A stretch of 64,000 bases of DNA from Rhodoferax sp. (GTDB lineage Bacteria > Pseudomonadota > Gammaproteobacteria > Burkholderiales > Burkholderiaceae_C), in contig NZ_JAQURE010000007.1 in assembly GCF_028715765.1 (NCBI RefSeq), forward strand, positions 1 to 64,000. Reading direction: 5' to 3'. Numbering within the stretch: position 1 is the stretch's first letter; each line of letters opens with the position of its first letter. Shown here piece after piece: positions 16,393 through 24,413 of this stretch. Under the pieces are notes generated by a model, which searched no databases, was not told the origin of the DNA, and saw nothing but the letters and a program-made list of their open reading frames with translations. The position numbers and the translations under genes were made by a program.

Positions 16393-17672
16393 ACGCCGCA
16401 ATTATTTTTATCCTGTTGCTGGTGCTCATGCTCACCGGCATGCCGGTGTCGATCTCGCTCGGCCTGACAGTGCTGACCTTTCTGTTTGGTTTTACCCAGG
16501 TGCCGCTGGAGTCGGTGGCTTTGAAGCTGTTCACCGGCATTGAGAAGTTTGAGATCATGGCGATCCCGTTCTTCATTCTGGCGGGTAACTTTTTAACCCA
16601 CGGCGGTGTGGCGCGGCGAATGATCAACTTTGCCTCCAGCATGGTCGGTCACTGGTATGGCGGCTTGGGTCTGTCTGGGGTGCTGGGTTGCGCTTTGTTT
16701 GCGGCAGTGTCTGGCTCCAGTCCGGCCACGGTGGTGGCGATTGGCTCGATTTTGTTGCCAGCCATGACCAAGGCGGGTTTTCCCAAGAGCTTCGGCGCTG
16801 GTGTCATCACCACCTCGGGTGCGCTGGGCATTTTGATTCCGCCCTCGATTGTGATGGTGATGTATTCGGTGGCCACCAACACAAGCGTGGGTGCGCTGTT
16901 CATGGCTGGGGTCATTCCCGGCCTGGTGCTGGCCGGCGTGCTGGGCGGTGTCACGTTTTACCGTGCCCGCAAGTTCAACTACCCGCGTCTGCCCAAGGCC
17001 AGCTGGGCTGAACGGCTGCGCACCTTCAAGGCCTCGGCCTGGGGGCTGCTGCTGATCGTGATCGTGATGGGCGGCATTTATTCCGGCATGTTCACGCCCA
17101 CCGAAGCCGCGGCGATGAGTGCGGTGTATGCCTTCATCGTGGCGGTGTTTGTCTATAAGGACATGGGTCTGAAAGACGTGCCGCGCGTGCTGCTGAGCTC
17201 GGCCAACATGAGCGCCATGCTGCTGTACATCATCACCAACGCGGTGTTATTCAGCTTCATCATGACCAACGAGAACATTCCGCAGGCACTGGCCGACTGG
17301 ATGCTCGGTCACGGCCTGGGCATGGTGACCTTCTTGCTGGCGTGCAACGTGATCTTGCTGCTGGCGGGCAACTTCATGGAGCCTTCCAGCATCGTGCTGA
17401 TTTTTGCGCCAATCTTGTTTCCGGTGGCGATCAAGCTGGGCATTGATCCGGTGCATTTTGGCATCATGATGGTGGTGAACATGGAAGTGGGCATGTGCCA
17501 CCCGCCGGTGGGGCTGAACCTGTATGTGGCCAGCGGCATCACCAAGATGGGTATCACTGAGCTGACGGTGGCGGTGTGGCCGTGGTTGCTGGCGATGCTG
17601 GCCTTTTTGATGCTGGTGACGTATTACCCGCCCTTGAGCCTGTGGTTCCCGCGCATGTTGGGGATGTTGTAG
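16389..17672 (+). CDS. dctM: TRAP transporter large permease DctM
   Basis: A 427-residue hydrophobic protein with about 12 membrane segments and DctM landmarks (IPFFILAGNF, AVSGSSPATVVAIG, GALGILIPPSIVM, NMEVGMCHPPVGLNLYV). It forms the transport channel with DctQ and takes dicarboxylate from DctP. Length is normal for the family. A good terminator follows about 70 bases downstream. Confidence 0.93.
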   Translation: MNAAIIFILLLVLMLTGMPVSISLGLTVLTFLFGFTQVPLESVALKLFTGIEKFEIMAIPFFILAGNFLTHGGVARRMINFASSMVGHWYGGLGLSGVLGCALFAAVSGSSPATVVAIGSILLPAMTKAGFPKSFGAGVITTSGALGILIPPSIVMVMYSVATNTSVGALFMAGVIPGLVLAGVLGGVTFYRARKFNYPRLPKASWAERLRTFKASAWGLLLIVIVMGGIYSGMFTPTEAAAMSAVYAFIVAVFVYKDMGLKDVPRVLLSSANMSAMLLYIITNAVLFSFIMTNENIPQALADWMLGHGLGMVTFLLACNVILLLAGNFMEPSSIVLIFAPILFPVAIKLGIDPVHFGIMMVVNMEVGMCHPPVGLNLYVASGITKMGITELTVAVWPWLLAMLAFLMLVTYYPPLSLWFPRMLGML

Positions 17673-17740
17673 TGACACATTGCCTGACATGATTTTTGGC
17701 AAGGCGCTGTAGCTACGCGGGTCAAACCCCGGCTCTCGCA

Positions 17741-17770
17741 AAAATGCCCGGCTTGTTCCGGGCATTTTTA
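17741..17770 (+). terminator. Rho-independent terminator after dctM
   Basis: ATGCCCGG (17744-17751), loop CTTGTT, CCGGGCAT (17758-17765), then a T run. The A run before the stem would let it act in both directions. Confidence 0.85.
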
Positions 17771-17773
17771 TAA

Positions 17774-17830
17774 GCCAAATCAACCTCTAGAGCTTATGAA
17801 TAGAGCGTAAGCAGCTCTTTAATCAATAGC
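17774..17830 (+). repeat. Dispersed palindromic repeat, copy 4
   Basis: CAACCTCTAGAGCTTATGAA then TAGAGCGTAAGCAGCTCTTT. It abuts the stop codon of the convergent MBL-fold gene. Confidence 0.8.
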
Positions 17831-17831
17831 G

Positions 17832-18470
17832 TCAAACTTCTGTGACATAGGGGTTGGTGCGGCGCTCGCGGCCAAACGTGCTCTCGGGGCCATGGCCGGG
17901 GATGAACACGGTGTCGTCGCCCATGGGCCAGAGGCGGGTTTTGATGCTGGTCATCAAATCGGCATGGTTGCCTTGTGGGAAATCAGTGCGCCCCACCGAG
18001 CCAGCAAACAGCACGTCGCCGACAAAGGCACGCTTGGCCTCGGGCGAATAAAACACCACATGCCCCGGCGTGTGCCCCGGGCAATGGCGCACTTGCAGCG
18101 TGCAGTGGCCCACTGTGACGGTGTCGCCGTCCACCAACCAGCGGGTCGGTTTGAACAACAAGGCCGGTGGAAAACCAAACATCTGGCTTTGCTGCGGCAG
18201 GCCGTCAATCCAGAATTGGTCTGCTGTGTGCGGCCCGATGATGGGCAGCCCCAGCTTTTGCGCCAATTCACCGGCTGCACCAGCGTGGTCGATGTGGGCG
18301 TGGGTCAGCCAGATCTGCCCCAGCGTCAAGCCCCGGCGCTTGACTTCAGCCAGCAGCACATCCAGGTCGCCGCCGGGGTCAATCACCGCCGCCTGCAGCG
18401 TTTGGCTGCACCACACCAGCGAACAGTTTTGGGCGAACGGGGTAACGGGGACGGTGAGGTAATGGAACAT
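17832..18470 (-). CDS. MBL-fold metallo-hydrolase (YcbL/glyoxalase II-like)
   Basis: A 212-residue metallo-beta-lactamase-fold enzyme. The metal-binding motif HAHIDH (THAHIDHAG) is present, with later ligands in HCPGHTPGHV, FVGDVLF and PGHGPES. The nearest families are the YcbL-type glyoxalase II-like hydrolases. The start at MFHYLTVPVTP is chosen because it matches where the fold begins; an upstream start at 18521 adds an unrelated His-rich leader. Exact substrate unknown. Confidence 0.87.
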   Translation of the reverse strand: MFHYLTVPVTPFAQNCSLVWCSQTLQAAVIDPGGDLDVLLAEVKRRGLTLGQIWLTHAHIDHAGAAGELAQKLGLPIIGPHTADQFWIDGLPQQSQMFGFPPALLFKPTRWLVDGDTVTVGHCTLQVRHCPGHTPGHVVFYSPEAKRAFVGDVLFAGSVGRTDFPQGNHADLMTSIKTRLWPMGDDTVFIPGHGPESTFGRERRTNPYVTEV

Positions 18471-18560
18471 GGCAAATGTGCTGGTTGATGTGCGGAGCGC
18501 GTATTTTGCATGGTGGTGCAAGCCACAAGACCGCGCAGCAGCAGAAACGGTGATCGCGCC

Positions 18561-19391
18561 TCAGCCAAAGCTAAAGGCCGACAGGGTGGTCTCCAGCACC
18601 CGATCTGAGAATATTTTTCGCCCCACATCAAGACCGGCGGCACCCGCCACAGCCATCAGAGGAATCAGGTGTTCTTCGGCACGTGCCGGGTGGCATTGCC
18701 GGGCGCCGGGCGCTTGCTCCCAGTGGGTCAGAAGTTGGTCACGCTCTGGTGGGTTGGATGCAACTGCATGGGTCAGCCATGCGTCAAAGGCATCAGAGAT
18801 GGGTCCAAAGGCCGGATTGCCATAAGCCCGCATGTTGTGAAAGCTCATGCCGCTGCCAATGAGCAGCACATCCTGATCGCGCAAGGTTTCCAGCGCCCGG
18901 CCAGCTGCCAAGTGCTGCGCTGGGTCTAGCGAGGTGTGCAATGAGAGTTGCACCACCGGAATGTGGGCTTCTGGAAAGATCAGTTTGAGCGGAATGAACA
19001 CGCCGTGATCAAAGCCACGCTGGCTGTTCTGGGCACTGGCAATGCCAGCGGCGTTCAAGGTCTTGACGATTTGATTAGCCAGCGCTGGCGCACCGGCAGC
19101 GGGGTACTTGAGTTCATAGGTGTGGGGCGGGAAACCGTGGTAGTCATAAATGAGTTCCGGCTGTGACCCGCTGGTCACGGTAAATCGCGGCGCTAGCCAA
19201 TGCGCTGACACCACCACGATGGCTTGAGGCGTCCGCGGCAAGGTTGAGGCCAAACGCTTCAAAAAATCCGCCATGGCGTGCCACGCGTCGGGTGGGCTCC
19301 AGTCCATAAAGAAACAGGGGCCACCCCCGTGCGGGATGAACCAGGTTGGCATTCTTGCGCTGGTGTGGGTGGGCGTAGGCGTGTTTGGCAT
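18561..19391 (-). CDS. 4,5-DOPA-extradiol-type dioxygenase (LigB family)
   Basis: About 276 residues of the class III extradiol dioxygenase fold seen in YgiD and DODA proteins. Landmarks: FIPHGGGPCFF at the N-terminus, VVVSAHW, GFDHGVFIPLKLIFP, and LLIGSGMSFHNMR; conserved His residues provide the Zn/Fe site. Substrates of such proteins are catechol-like and often unknown in bacteria. The start at MPNTPTPTH (19391) is tentative; a shorter start at MPTWFIPHGGG is also plausible. The gene reads away from the divergent ATPase gene. Confidence 0.87.
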   Translation of the reverse strand: MPNTPTPTHTSARMPTWFIPHGGGPCFFMDWSPPDAWHAMADFLKRLASTLPRTPQAIVVVSAHWLAPRFTVTSGSQPELIYDYHGFPPHTYELKYPAAGAPALANQIVKTLNAAGIASAQNSQRGFDHGVFIPLKLIFPEAHIPVVQLSLHTSLDPAQHLAAGRALETLRDQDVLLIGSGMSFHNMRAYGNPAFGPISDAFDAWLTHAVASNPPERDQLLTHWEQAPGARQCHPARAEEHLIPLMAVAGAAGLDVGRKIFSDRVLETTLSAFSFG

Positions 19392-19508
19392 CGGGCTGCT
19401 TTCTTTGCATTGACATGTTAGTCGCAGGGGGGCCAGCGTGACCAGTGCGGTGTTGGCAAAGCATCTGGCGTGGTCCATTTAACCATGCAAAAAATGCATC
19501 TAAATCCT

Positions 19509-19514
19509 TATAAT
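19509..19514 (+). promoter_or_regulatory. -10 element for the DUF4143 ATPase, possibly leaderless
   Basis: A perfect TATAAT ends seven bases before the ATG at 19521, so transcription would start at or next to the start codon. There is no ribosome site upstream. A -35 element is not convincing. Confidence 0.5.
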
Positions 19515-19520
19515 GCATGG

Positions 19521-20705
19521 ATGATTGATCGCAAGTTGTTCCCTTTCATTCAAACGGCACTGTCAGATTACCCCGCGGTGGTCTTGCTGGGTGCGCGCCA
19601 GGTGGGCAAGACCACGCTGGCTCGGTGCATTGGGGACGCACGCGGCGCGATTTACCTGGACATCGAACGCCCCAGTGACCGGCAGAAACTCACCGACTCC
19701 GAAGCCTATCTGTCGCTGCACAGCCAGCGGTTGGTGATCCTGGACGAAGTGCAGCACATGCCAGAGCTCTTTCCTGTGCTGCGCAGTTTGATCGACGAAG
19801 GCCGTCGTGCCGGGCAAACCACGGGACGTTTCCTGCTGCTGGGCTCAGCCACCGGCGAACTGCTGCGCCAGTCGGGCGAAAGCCTGGCCGGACGGGTGGC
19901 CTACCTGGAGTTGCCGCCGCTGCAAGCGCTGGAATTGGCGCAAGATCAGCAAAACACCTTGTGGCTGCGCGGCGGGTTCCCCAACAGCCTGCTGGCCAGC
20001 GCTGATGACAAGAGCGTGGACTGGCGGCACAACCTGATCAACACCTACCTGGAGCGCGAACTGCCCAGCTACGGCGCGCGCTTACCCGCACAAACACTGC
20101 GCCGCCTTTGGACCATGCTGGCGCACTTGCAGGGCGGCTTGCTCGATGTGTCACAGCTCGCCAAAGGCCTGATGATTGACGCCAAAACCGTGCATCGCTA
20201 CCTGGACATGCTGGCCGACCTGATGCTGATGCGCAAATTACCACCCTGGCACAGCAACCTGGGCAAACGCCTGGTCAAGTCGCCCAAAGTCTATGTGCGC
20301 GACAGCGGTGTGTTGCACGCCTTGCTTGGGCTTGACTCACACGACGCCCTGCTGTCGCACCCGGTGGTGGGTAACAGTTGGGAAGGCTTCGTGATTGAAA
20401 CCCTGCTCAATGCTGCGCCACGCAACGCCCATTGCGGGTTCTACCGCAGCAGCAACGGTGCCGAGATTGACCTGCTGATGGATACCCCTGGCCTGGGTCT
20501 GATGGCCATTGAAGTGAAGAAAGGCAGCAACGCCAAACCGCGCCGTGGTTTTTACAGCGCCTGCGAAGATTTGAAACCCGACCACAAATTTTTGGTGCAT
20601 GGCGGCGCAGACGGTGAGCCTTACCCGGTTGGGGATGGGGTGATGGCGGTGGGCTTGCGACACCTAGCATTTCGCTTGGCACAAAATTTAGCAATTCAGC
20701 CTTGA
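19521..20705 (+). CDS. AAA+ ATPase with DUF4143 domain
   Basis: A 394-residue protein of the widespread ATPase plus DUF4143 family. The Walker A is GARQVGKTT, the Walker B region is LVILDEVQHMPEL, and a sensor-like LLLGSATGELLR follows. The C-terminal half holds the winged-helix and nuclease-like DUF4143 part (YLERELPSYG, NGAEIDLLM, AIEVKKG with the PD-(D/E)XK-like spacing). Function in this family is poorly known; such genes move often between genomes and are commonly found alone. It appears to have its own promoter. Confidence 0.87.
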   Translation: MIDRKLFPFIQTALSDYPAVVLLGARQVGKTTLARCIGDARGAIYLDIERPSDRQKLTDSEAYLSLHSQRLVILDEVQHMPELFPVLRSLIDEGRRAGQTTGRFLLLGSATGELLRQSGESLAGRVAYLELPPLQALELAQDQQNTLWLRGGFPNSLLASADDKSVDWRHNLINTYLERELPSYGARLPAQTLRRLWTMLAHLQGGLLDVSQLAKGLMIDAKTVHRYLDMLADLMLMRKLPPWHSNLGKRLVKSPKVYVRDSGVLHALLGLDSHDALLSHPVVGNSWEGFVIETLLNAAPRNAHCGFYRSSNGAEIDLLMDTPGLGLMAIEVKKGSNAKPRRGFYSACEDLKPDHKFLVHGGADGEPYPVGDGVMAVGLRHLAFRLAQNLAIQP

Positions 20706-20710
20706 CGTTG

Positions 20711-20750
20711 ACAACACTCTAGCGCTTATCAAATAAGCGTGAGGCACTCC
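20711..20750 (+). repeat. Dispersed palindromic repeat, copy 5
   Basis: It has the perfect stem CGCTTAT-CAA-ATAAGCG within CTCTAGCGCTTATCAAATAA, between the ATPase and ydcH genes. Confidence 0.85.
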
Positions 20751-20894
20751 TTTTAAAGGAGCAAATCAATGGCCTGGATCGACTCAATGAGGGTTTTCCC
20801 GAAAACGTTGGGGCACATAATGAATTTCTGGCTGTGGCAGCGGCGTTGGCTCAAGCGCTGCGCTGCAGGTTTGGTTCAACTTTTTGGAGTTTTC

Positions 20895-21116
20895 ATGTTT
20901 CCTGAATACCGTGCACTCATCACCCAGCTCAAAACCAGCGACGCCCATTTTCACAGCCTGTTTCAGCAGCACAACACGCTCGACCAGCAGGTCAAACGCA
21001 TGGCTTCGCGCACCGAGCCCAGCACGCCAGCAGAAATTGAAACCCTGAAAAAAGAAAAACTGCGCCTGAAAGACGCCATGTATGTGATCTTGCAAAAAGC
21101 CTCACAAAGCGAATGA
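20895..21116 (+). CDS. YdcH family (DUF465) small protein
   Basis: A 73-residue helical protein matching the YdcH family (FPEYRALITQLK, HFHSLFQQHNTLDQQVKRM, EIETLKKEKLRLKDAMY). Its two helices form an antiparallel coiled coil. I chose ATG at 20895, which has a GGAG site eight bases upstream; the in-frame extension to 20769 is not family-like and may be remnant sequence. Function unknown. Confidence 0.82.
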   Translation: MFPEYRALITQLKTSDAHFHSLFQQHNTLDQQVKRMASRTEPSTPAEIETLKKEKLRLKDAMYVILQKASQSE

Positions 21117-21227
21117 ACGCGTTGCCGGTGGGTGTTTGAGGTTTGTCTTAAGCTGACGCACAAGTGAATTTGAGCTGGGCCCGGCCCAGTTAAAAAAGTC
21201 ACAGCGTTTTTCTTGAAGGACATCCAC

Positions 21228-21713
21228 ATGACCACGGTATACGACTTTGAAGCTTTGGGGATTGACGGCCAAACAGTGGCGCTGAAAGCCTACACAGGCC
21301 AAGTGATGTTGATTGTCAACACCGCGAGTGCCTGCGGCTTCACGCCCCAGTTTGCCGGGCTGGAGCAGCTGCACCAAGCCTATGTGGCGCAAGGCTTGGT
21401 GGTGCTGGGGTTCCCGTGCAACCAGTTTGGTGCCCAAGACCCCGGCAGCAACAGCACCATTGCCGAGTTCTGCCAGCTCAACTATGGCGTGACGTTTCCA
21501 ATGATGGCCAAGGTCAATGTCAACGGCTCAGACGCTCACCCACTTTATGCCTGGTTGTGCGAGCAAGCGCCAGGTCTGCTGGGCAGCAAAGCCATCAAAT
21601 GGAACTTCACCAAATTTCTGGTGGGCAAAGACGGCCAGGTGCTCAAGCGCTATGCCCCCACCGACACCCCCGAGAGCTTGCGCCAGGACATCGCTGCGGC
21701 GCTGGCGGCTTGA
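21228..21713 (+). CDS. Glutathione peroxidase
   Basis: A 161-residue thiol peroxidase with the catalytic Cys in NTASACGFTPQF, the Gln/Asn region FPCNQFGAQDPG and the Trp-Asn motif WNFTKFLV. It is a cysteine, not selenocysteine, enzyme that reduces hydroperoxides in the cytoplasm, probably with thioredoxin or glutathione. ATG at 21228 follows GAAGGA. It converges on aroG with five bases between stop codons. Confidence 0.92.
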   Translation: MTTVYDFEALGIDGQTVALKAYTGQVMLIVNTASACGFTPQFAGLEQLHQAYVAQGLVVLGFPCNQFGAQDPGSNSTIAEFCQLNYGVTFPMMAKVNVNGSDAHPLYAWLCEQAPGLLGSKAIKWNFTKFLVGKDGQVLKRYAPTDTPESLRQDIAAALAA

Positions 21714-21718
21714 TTTTT

Positions 21719-22774
21719 TTACCGGCCAGCCAGGCGCTGCGCCGCCTCGCGCAACCCGGCTTCGGTGGCTTCCCAGCCCAGACAGGCGTCGGTGATCGAC
21801 ACGCCGTAGCGCAGTTGCGCTGGGTCGGTGCCTAGCTTTTGGTTGCCTTCCAACAGATTTGACTCAAGCATCACGCCTTTGATGGCGCGGTTGCCGTCCA
21901 CCATCTGCCCCACCACATCTTTCAGCACCAGGCTTTGCAGCGCGTGGTTTTTGCGCGAATTGCCGTGGCTGCAGTCCACCACGATGTTGACCGGTAGCTT
22001 GGCTTTGGCCAGCTCGGCAGCTGCCTCGGCCACCGCCACCGAGTCGTAATTGGGCTGCGAGCCACCGCGCAAAATCAAATGGCCATAAGCGTTGCCACGG
22101 GTTTGCGTCAAGGCCACCTGGCCGTCGCCATTGATGCCCAAAAAGGTGTGCGGCTGGGCGCTGGAAAGCATGGCGTTGAGTGCCACCTCCAAGCTGCCGT
22201 CGGTACCGTTTTTAAACCCTACCGGGCTCGACAAACCGCTGGCCATCTCGCGGTGGGTTTGGCTCTCGGTGGTGCGCGCGCCAATGGCGCTCCAGGCAAT
22301 CAGGTCGCCCAGGTATTGTGGGGTGATGGGGTCAAGTGCCTCGGTGCCGCAGGGCAAGCCCATGTGATTCAGGTCAACCAACAGTTGGCGTGCCAGGTGC
22401 AGGCCTTCTTCGATGCGAAACGTGTCGTCCATGCGCGGGTCGTTGATCAGCCCTTTCCAGCCTACGGTGGTGCGTGGTTTCTCAAAGTAGACCCGCATCA
22501 CAATGAACAGCGTGTCACTCAGCGCGTCGGCCAAGGCCTTGAGGCGCTGCGCGTAGTCGCGTGCAGCGGCCAGGTCGTGAATGGAGCACGGCCCCACCAC
22601 CACCAGCAAGCGCGGGTCTTGCCCGTTCAAAATGCGCGCCACCGTGGCACGCGCCTGGCTCACGGTCTGGCTGGCCTGCGCCGTGGCGGGCACGGCCTCA
22701 TGCAAGGCGCTGGGTGACAGCAGGGCTTGCTGTGCAACCACATTCAGGTTTTCAAAGGCGTTGGGAAAGGTCAT
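21719..22774 (-). CDS. aroG: 3-deoxy-7-phosphoheptulonate synthase (type I DAHP synthase)
   Basis: A 351-residue enzyme that condenses phosphoenolpyruvate and erythrose 4-phosphate at the entry to aromatic amino acid synthesis. Motifs: VVVGPCSIHD with the metal-binding Cys, VYFEKPRTTVGWKGLINDP, ARTTESQTHREMASGLS, GFKNGTDG, and DCSHGNSRKNH. This matches the AroF/G/H type. It is transcribed alone, with a dispersed repeat just upstream. Which aromatic amino acid inhibits it cannot be read off. Confidence 0.93.
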   Translation of the reverse strand: MTFPNAFENLNVVAQQALLSPSALHEAVPATAQASQTVSQARATVARILNGQDPRLLVVVGPCSIHDLAAARDYAQRLKALADALSDTLFIVMRVYFEKPRTTVGWKGLINDPRMDDTFRIEEGLHLARQLLVDLNHMGLPCGTEALDPITPQYLGDLIAWSAIGARTTESQTHREMASGLSSPVGFKNGTDGSLEVALNAMLSSAQPHTFLGINGDGQVALTQTRGNAYGHLILRGGSQPNYDSVAVAEAAAELAKAKLPVNIVVDCSHGNSRKNHALQSLVLKDVVGQMVDGNRAIKGVMLESNLLEGNQKLGTDPAQLRYGVSITDACLGWEATEAGLREAAQRLAGR

Positions 22775-22787
22775 GGTTTTGTAAGGT

Positions 22788-22836
22788 AAAAATGGGCTCT
22801 AGCGCTTATTCTACTTGCATGAGAAGCTATAAAAAT
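22788..22836 (+). repeat. Dispersed palindromic repeat, copy 6 (diverged)
   Basis: AAATGGGCTCTAGCGCTTAT followed by a degenerate right arm ending AGAAGCTATAAAAAT, upstream of aroG. Confidence 0.7.
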
Positions 22837-22854
22837 AAGAGTTCTTAGAGGTTG

Positions 22855-23133
22855 TCACTGCGGGCGCTGGCCAGGCGCAATCAAGGCTTCCATCACCGCA
22901 TCAGGGGCGCCACCTGTGCTGAGGTGAGTTTTATACCAAACGCTCAAAATGTTCGACACCACCGGGCCGGGGTCTTGGCACACTTTGCCAAAGTCAAGCC
23001 CGTTGAGCTGGCACACCCGCTTGACCAGGTCCATGTCGAGGTCAATGGCATCGTCGGCACAGCGGCGCAGTTTCAGGTCGGCAAAAGTGCAGCCAACAGG
23101 CAGTTTGAGGGTCAAGGGGGAAGGGCTGGTCAT
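22855..23133 (-). CDS. Conserved hypothetical protein
   Basis: A 92-residue soluble protein with four cysteines (at about 15, 25, 41 and 52) and a mainly helical prediction. I do not recognise the family. Its codon use is like that of real neighbours, and it lies between aroG and the tRNA-Arg gene with a plausible ATG. No function can be proposed. Confidence 0.6.
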   Translation of the reverse strand: MTSPSPLTLKLPVGCTFADLKLRRCADDAIDLDMDLVKRVCQLNGLDFGKVCQDPGPVVSNILSVWYKTHLSTGGAPDAVMEALIAPGQRPQ

Positions 23134-23264
23134 GAGGCAATCAAAACGGTGAAGGTGTGAAAGCCATGATTGTCGCCACGCTGCAGGGCGAGCCAGGCCA
23201 GCGCAAAGGGCTGCGATCTGGTGGCTGGGTTGCCTGTGCGAGAATGCACCTGCTTTTCAGCGTT

Positions 23265-23340
23265 GCGGCTGTAGCTCAGTGGATAGAGTATTGGCCTCCG
23301 AAGCCAAGGGTCGTGGGTTCGATCCCCGCCAGCCGCACCA
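23265..23340 (+). tRNA. tRNA-Arg (anticodon CCG)
   Basis: A 76-base cloverleaf. The acceptor stem GCGGCTG pairs with CAGCCGC, then ACCA is encoded. The D arm is AGCTCAGTGGATAGAGT. The anticodon stem TTGGC/GCCAA encloses CTCCGAA, giving anticodon CCG. The T arm has GTGGGTTCGATCCCC-type sequence. It would read CGG codons. Confidence 0.97.
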
Positions 23341-23450
23341 GTCATGGGATGGTTCAGACTTGAATCCGCCCAGCTTTTCAAAGGTGTGGCTTAAGTCGTA
23401 GCATTTCGTTACGACGACATTCGCCAGCCAGTTGTTTTTCTGTGTCACAT

Positions 23451-23625
23451 CCTTAAGGACACTCTGCACAACTCCCTGCGAGTTGTGGCAGCGCGGCCTC
23501 GGGCGGTCTGCTGCGTTGCATTTTTTGCCAATAGCTACGGCTATTGGCTGCAAAACGGCGCCTTGCATCCCATCCCGATCCGCACTACCACACTCTCGCC
23601 AGAGTTATGCAGAGTGTCCTTAAAG
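23451..23625. repeat. Foldback (MITE-like) element of about 175 bp
   Basis: The 24-base ends CCTTAAGGACACTCTGCACA and (reversed) CTTTAAGGACACTCTGCATA match at 22 positions. The two halves are imperfect reverse complements down to a central hairpin GCCAATAGC-TACG-GCTATTGGC (23527-23548), whose loop is a UNCG-type tetraloop. TTAA occurs at both ends. The right end contributes the stop codon of rsmE. No coding capacity is seen. Confidence 0.8.
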
Positions 23626-24396
23626 CAATTTTGCTAAAGCTACCAGTGCCGCGGTTTCAGCGCGCAGCACACGCGGCCCCAGTGTGGTGGGGAGAAAGCC
23701 TGTGGCTGTGGCGGCGGTTTCTTCAGCCTCAGATAAACCGCCTTCGGAGCCAGATAAAAAAACGATGTGGGTGCTGGCTGGCACTGCGCTTTCGCCAGAT
23801 AGGTCGTGCACATGTGTGGTCAAGCTTTGTGCGCCTGCCCGTAATGACAAGAGAAGCTTCAAAATTTGAACATCTTTTGCACCAGGCATGGGCTCTGGAA
23901 CAGTTTTTAACCACTGAGGCAAGTTCATGACTGCGTGTATGTGAGGTATCCGATTGCCACCACATTGCTCGCACGCCGCCACCGCCACGCTTTGCCAATG
24001 CACTTGCTTTTTGGAGGCGCGCTCTCCGCTCAAACGCAACACGCTGCGCTCGGTCATCAGTGGCTGGATGCTGACCACACCCAGCTCGGCGGCTTTTTCT
24101 ACCAACCAATCCATACGTTCATTGGCCGGCATGCCCACTGCCAGATGGACAGCGTGTTGACTCTCCCGAGCAGTGGCAGTCCATTCACCTACCTGCACTT
24201 GCACACTGCTGCGCCCCATGTGTGTCACGCGGGCGGCGCATTCGCCATAGCACCCTTGCGCATCTGGCACACCATTGAACAAAGTGATGGCATCACCTGG
24301 CTGAAGGCGAAGCACCTGCACATGTCGTGCGGCACCTTCTGGCAAGTCCAGCAGCGCGGTGCTGACCAGCGGTGTGGGGCAATAAAAACGCGGCAT
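23620..24396 (-). CDS. rsmE: 16S rRNA (uracil-1498-N3)-methyltransferase, C-terminus clipped
   Basis: A 258-residue SPOUT methyltransferase that methylates U1498 of 16S rRNA. Seen: N-terminal PUA-like part (PRFYCP, HVQVLRLQPGD), ERMDWLVEKAAELGV, RSVLRLSGERASKK, CEQCGGN, and the SAM knot FLSGSEGGLSEAE and LGPRVLRAETAAL. Family members usually continue past the Ala-Leu stretch to a short end such as FGD/WGD. Here the frame stops at ALAKLL where the foldback element begins, so roughly the last 6-8 residues are lost. The catalytic knot is intact and activity is likely. The start at MPRFYC follows family length. Confidence 0.88.
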   Translation of the reverse strand: MPRFYCPTPLVSTALLDLPEGAARHVQVLRLQPGDAITLFNGVPDAQGCYGECAARVTHMGRSSVQVQVGEWTATARESQHAVHLAVGMPANERMDWLVEKAAELGVVSIQPLMTERSVLRLSGERASKKQVHWQSVAVAACEQCGGNRIPHIHAVMNLPQWLKTVPEPMPGAKDVQILKLLLSLRAGAQSLTTHVHDLSGESAVPASTHIVFLSGSEGGLSEAEETAATATGFLPTTLGPRVLRAETAALVALAKLL

Positions 24397-24413
24397 GGGA
24401 AAACACAAGACCG

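Noticed and set aside
23157-23363. Small open frames running through the tRNA-Arg gene
   Set aside because: They overlap a complete tRNA and encode tRNA-derived peptide.
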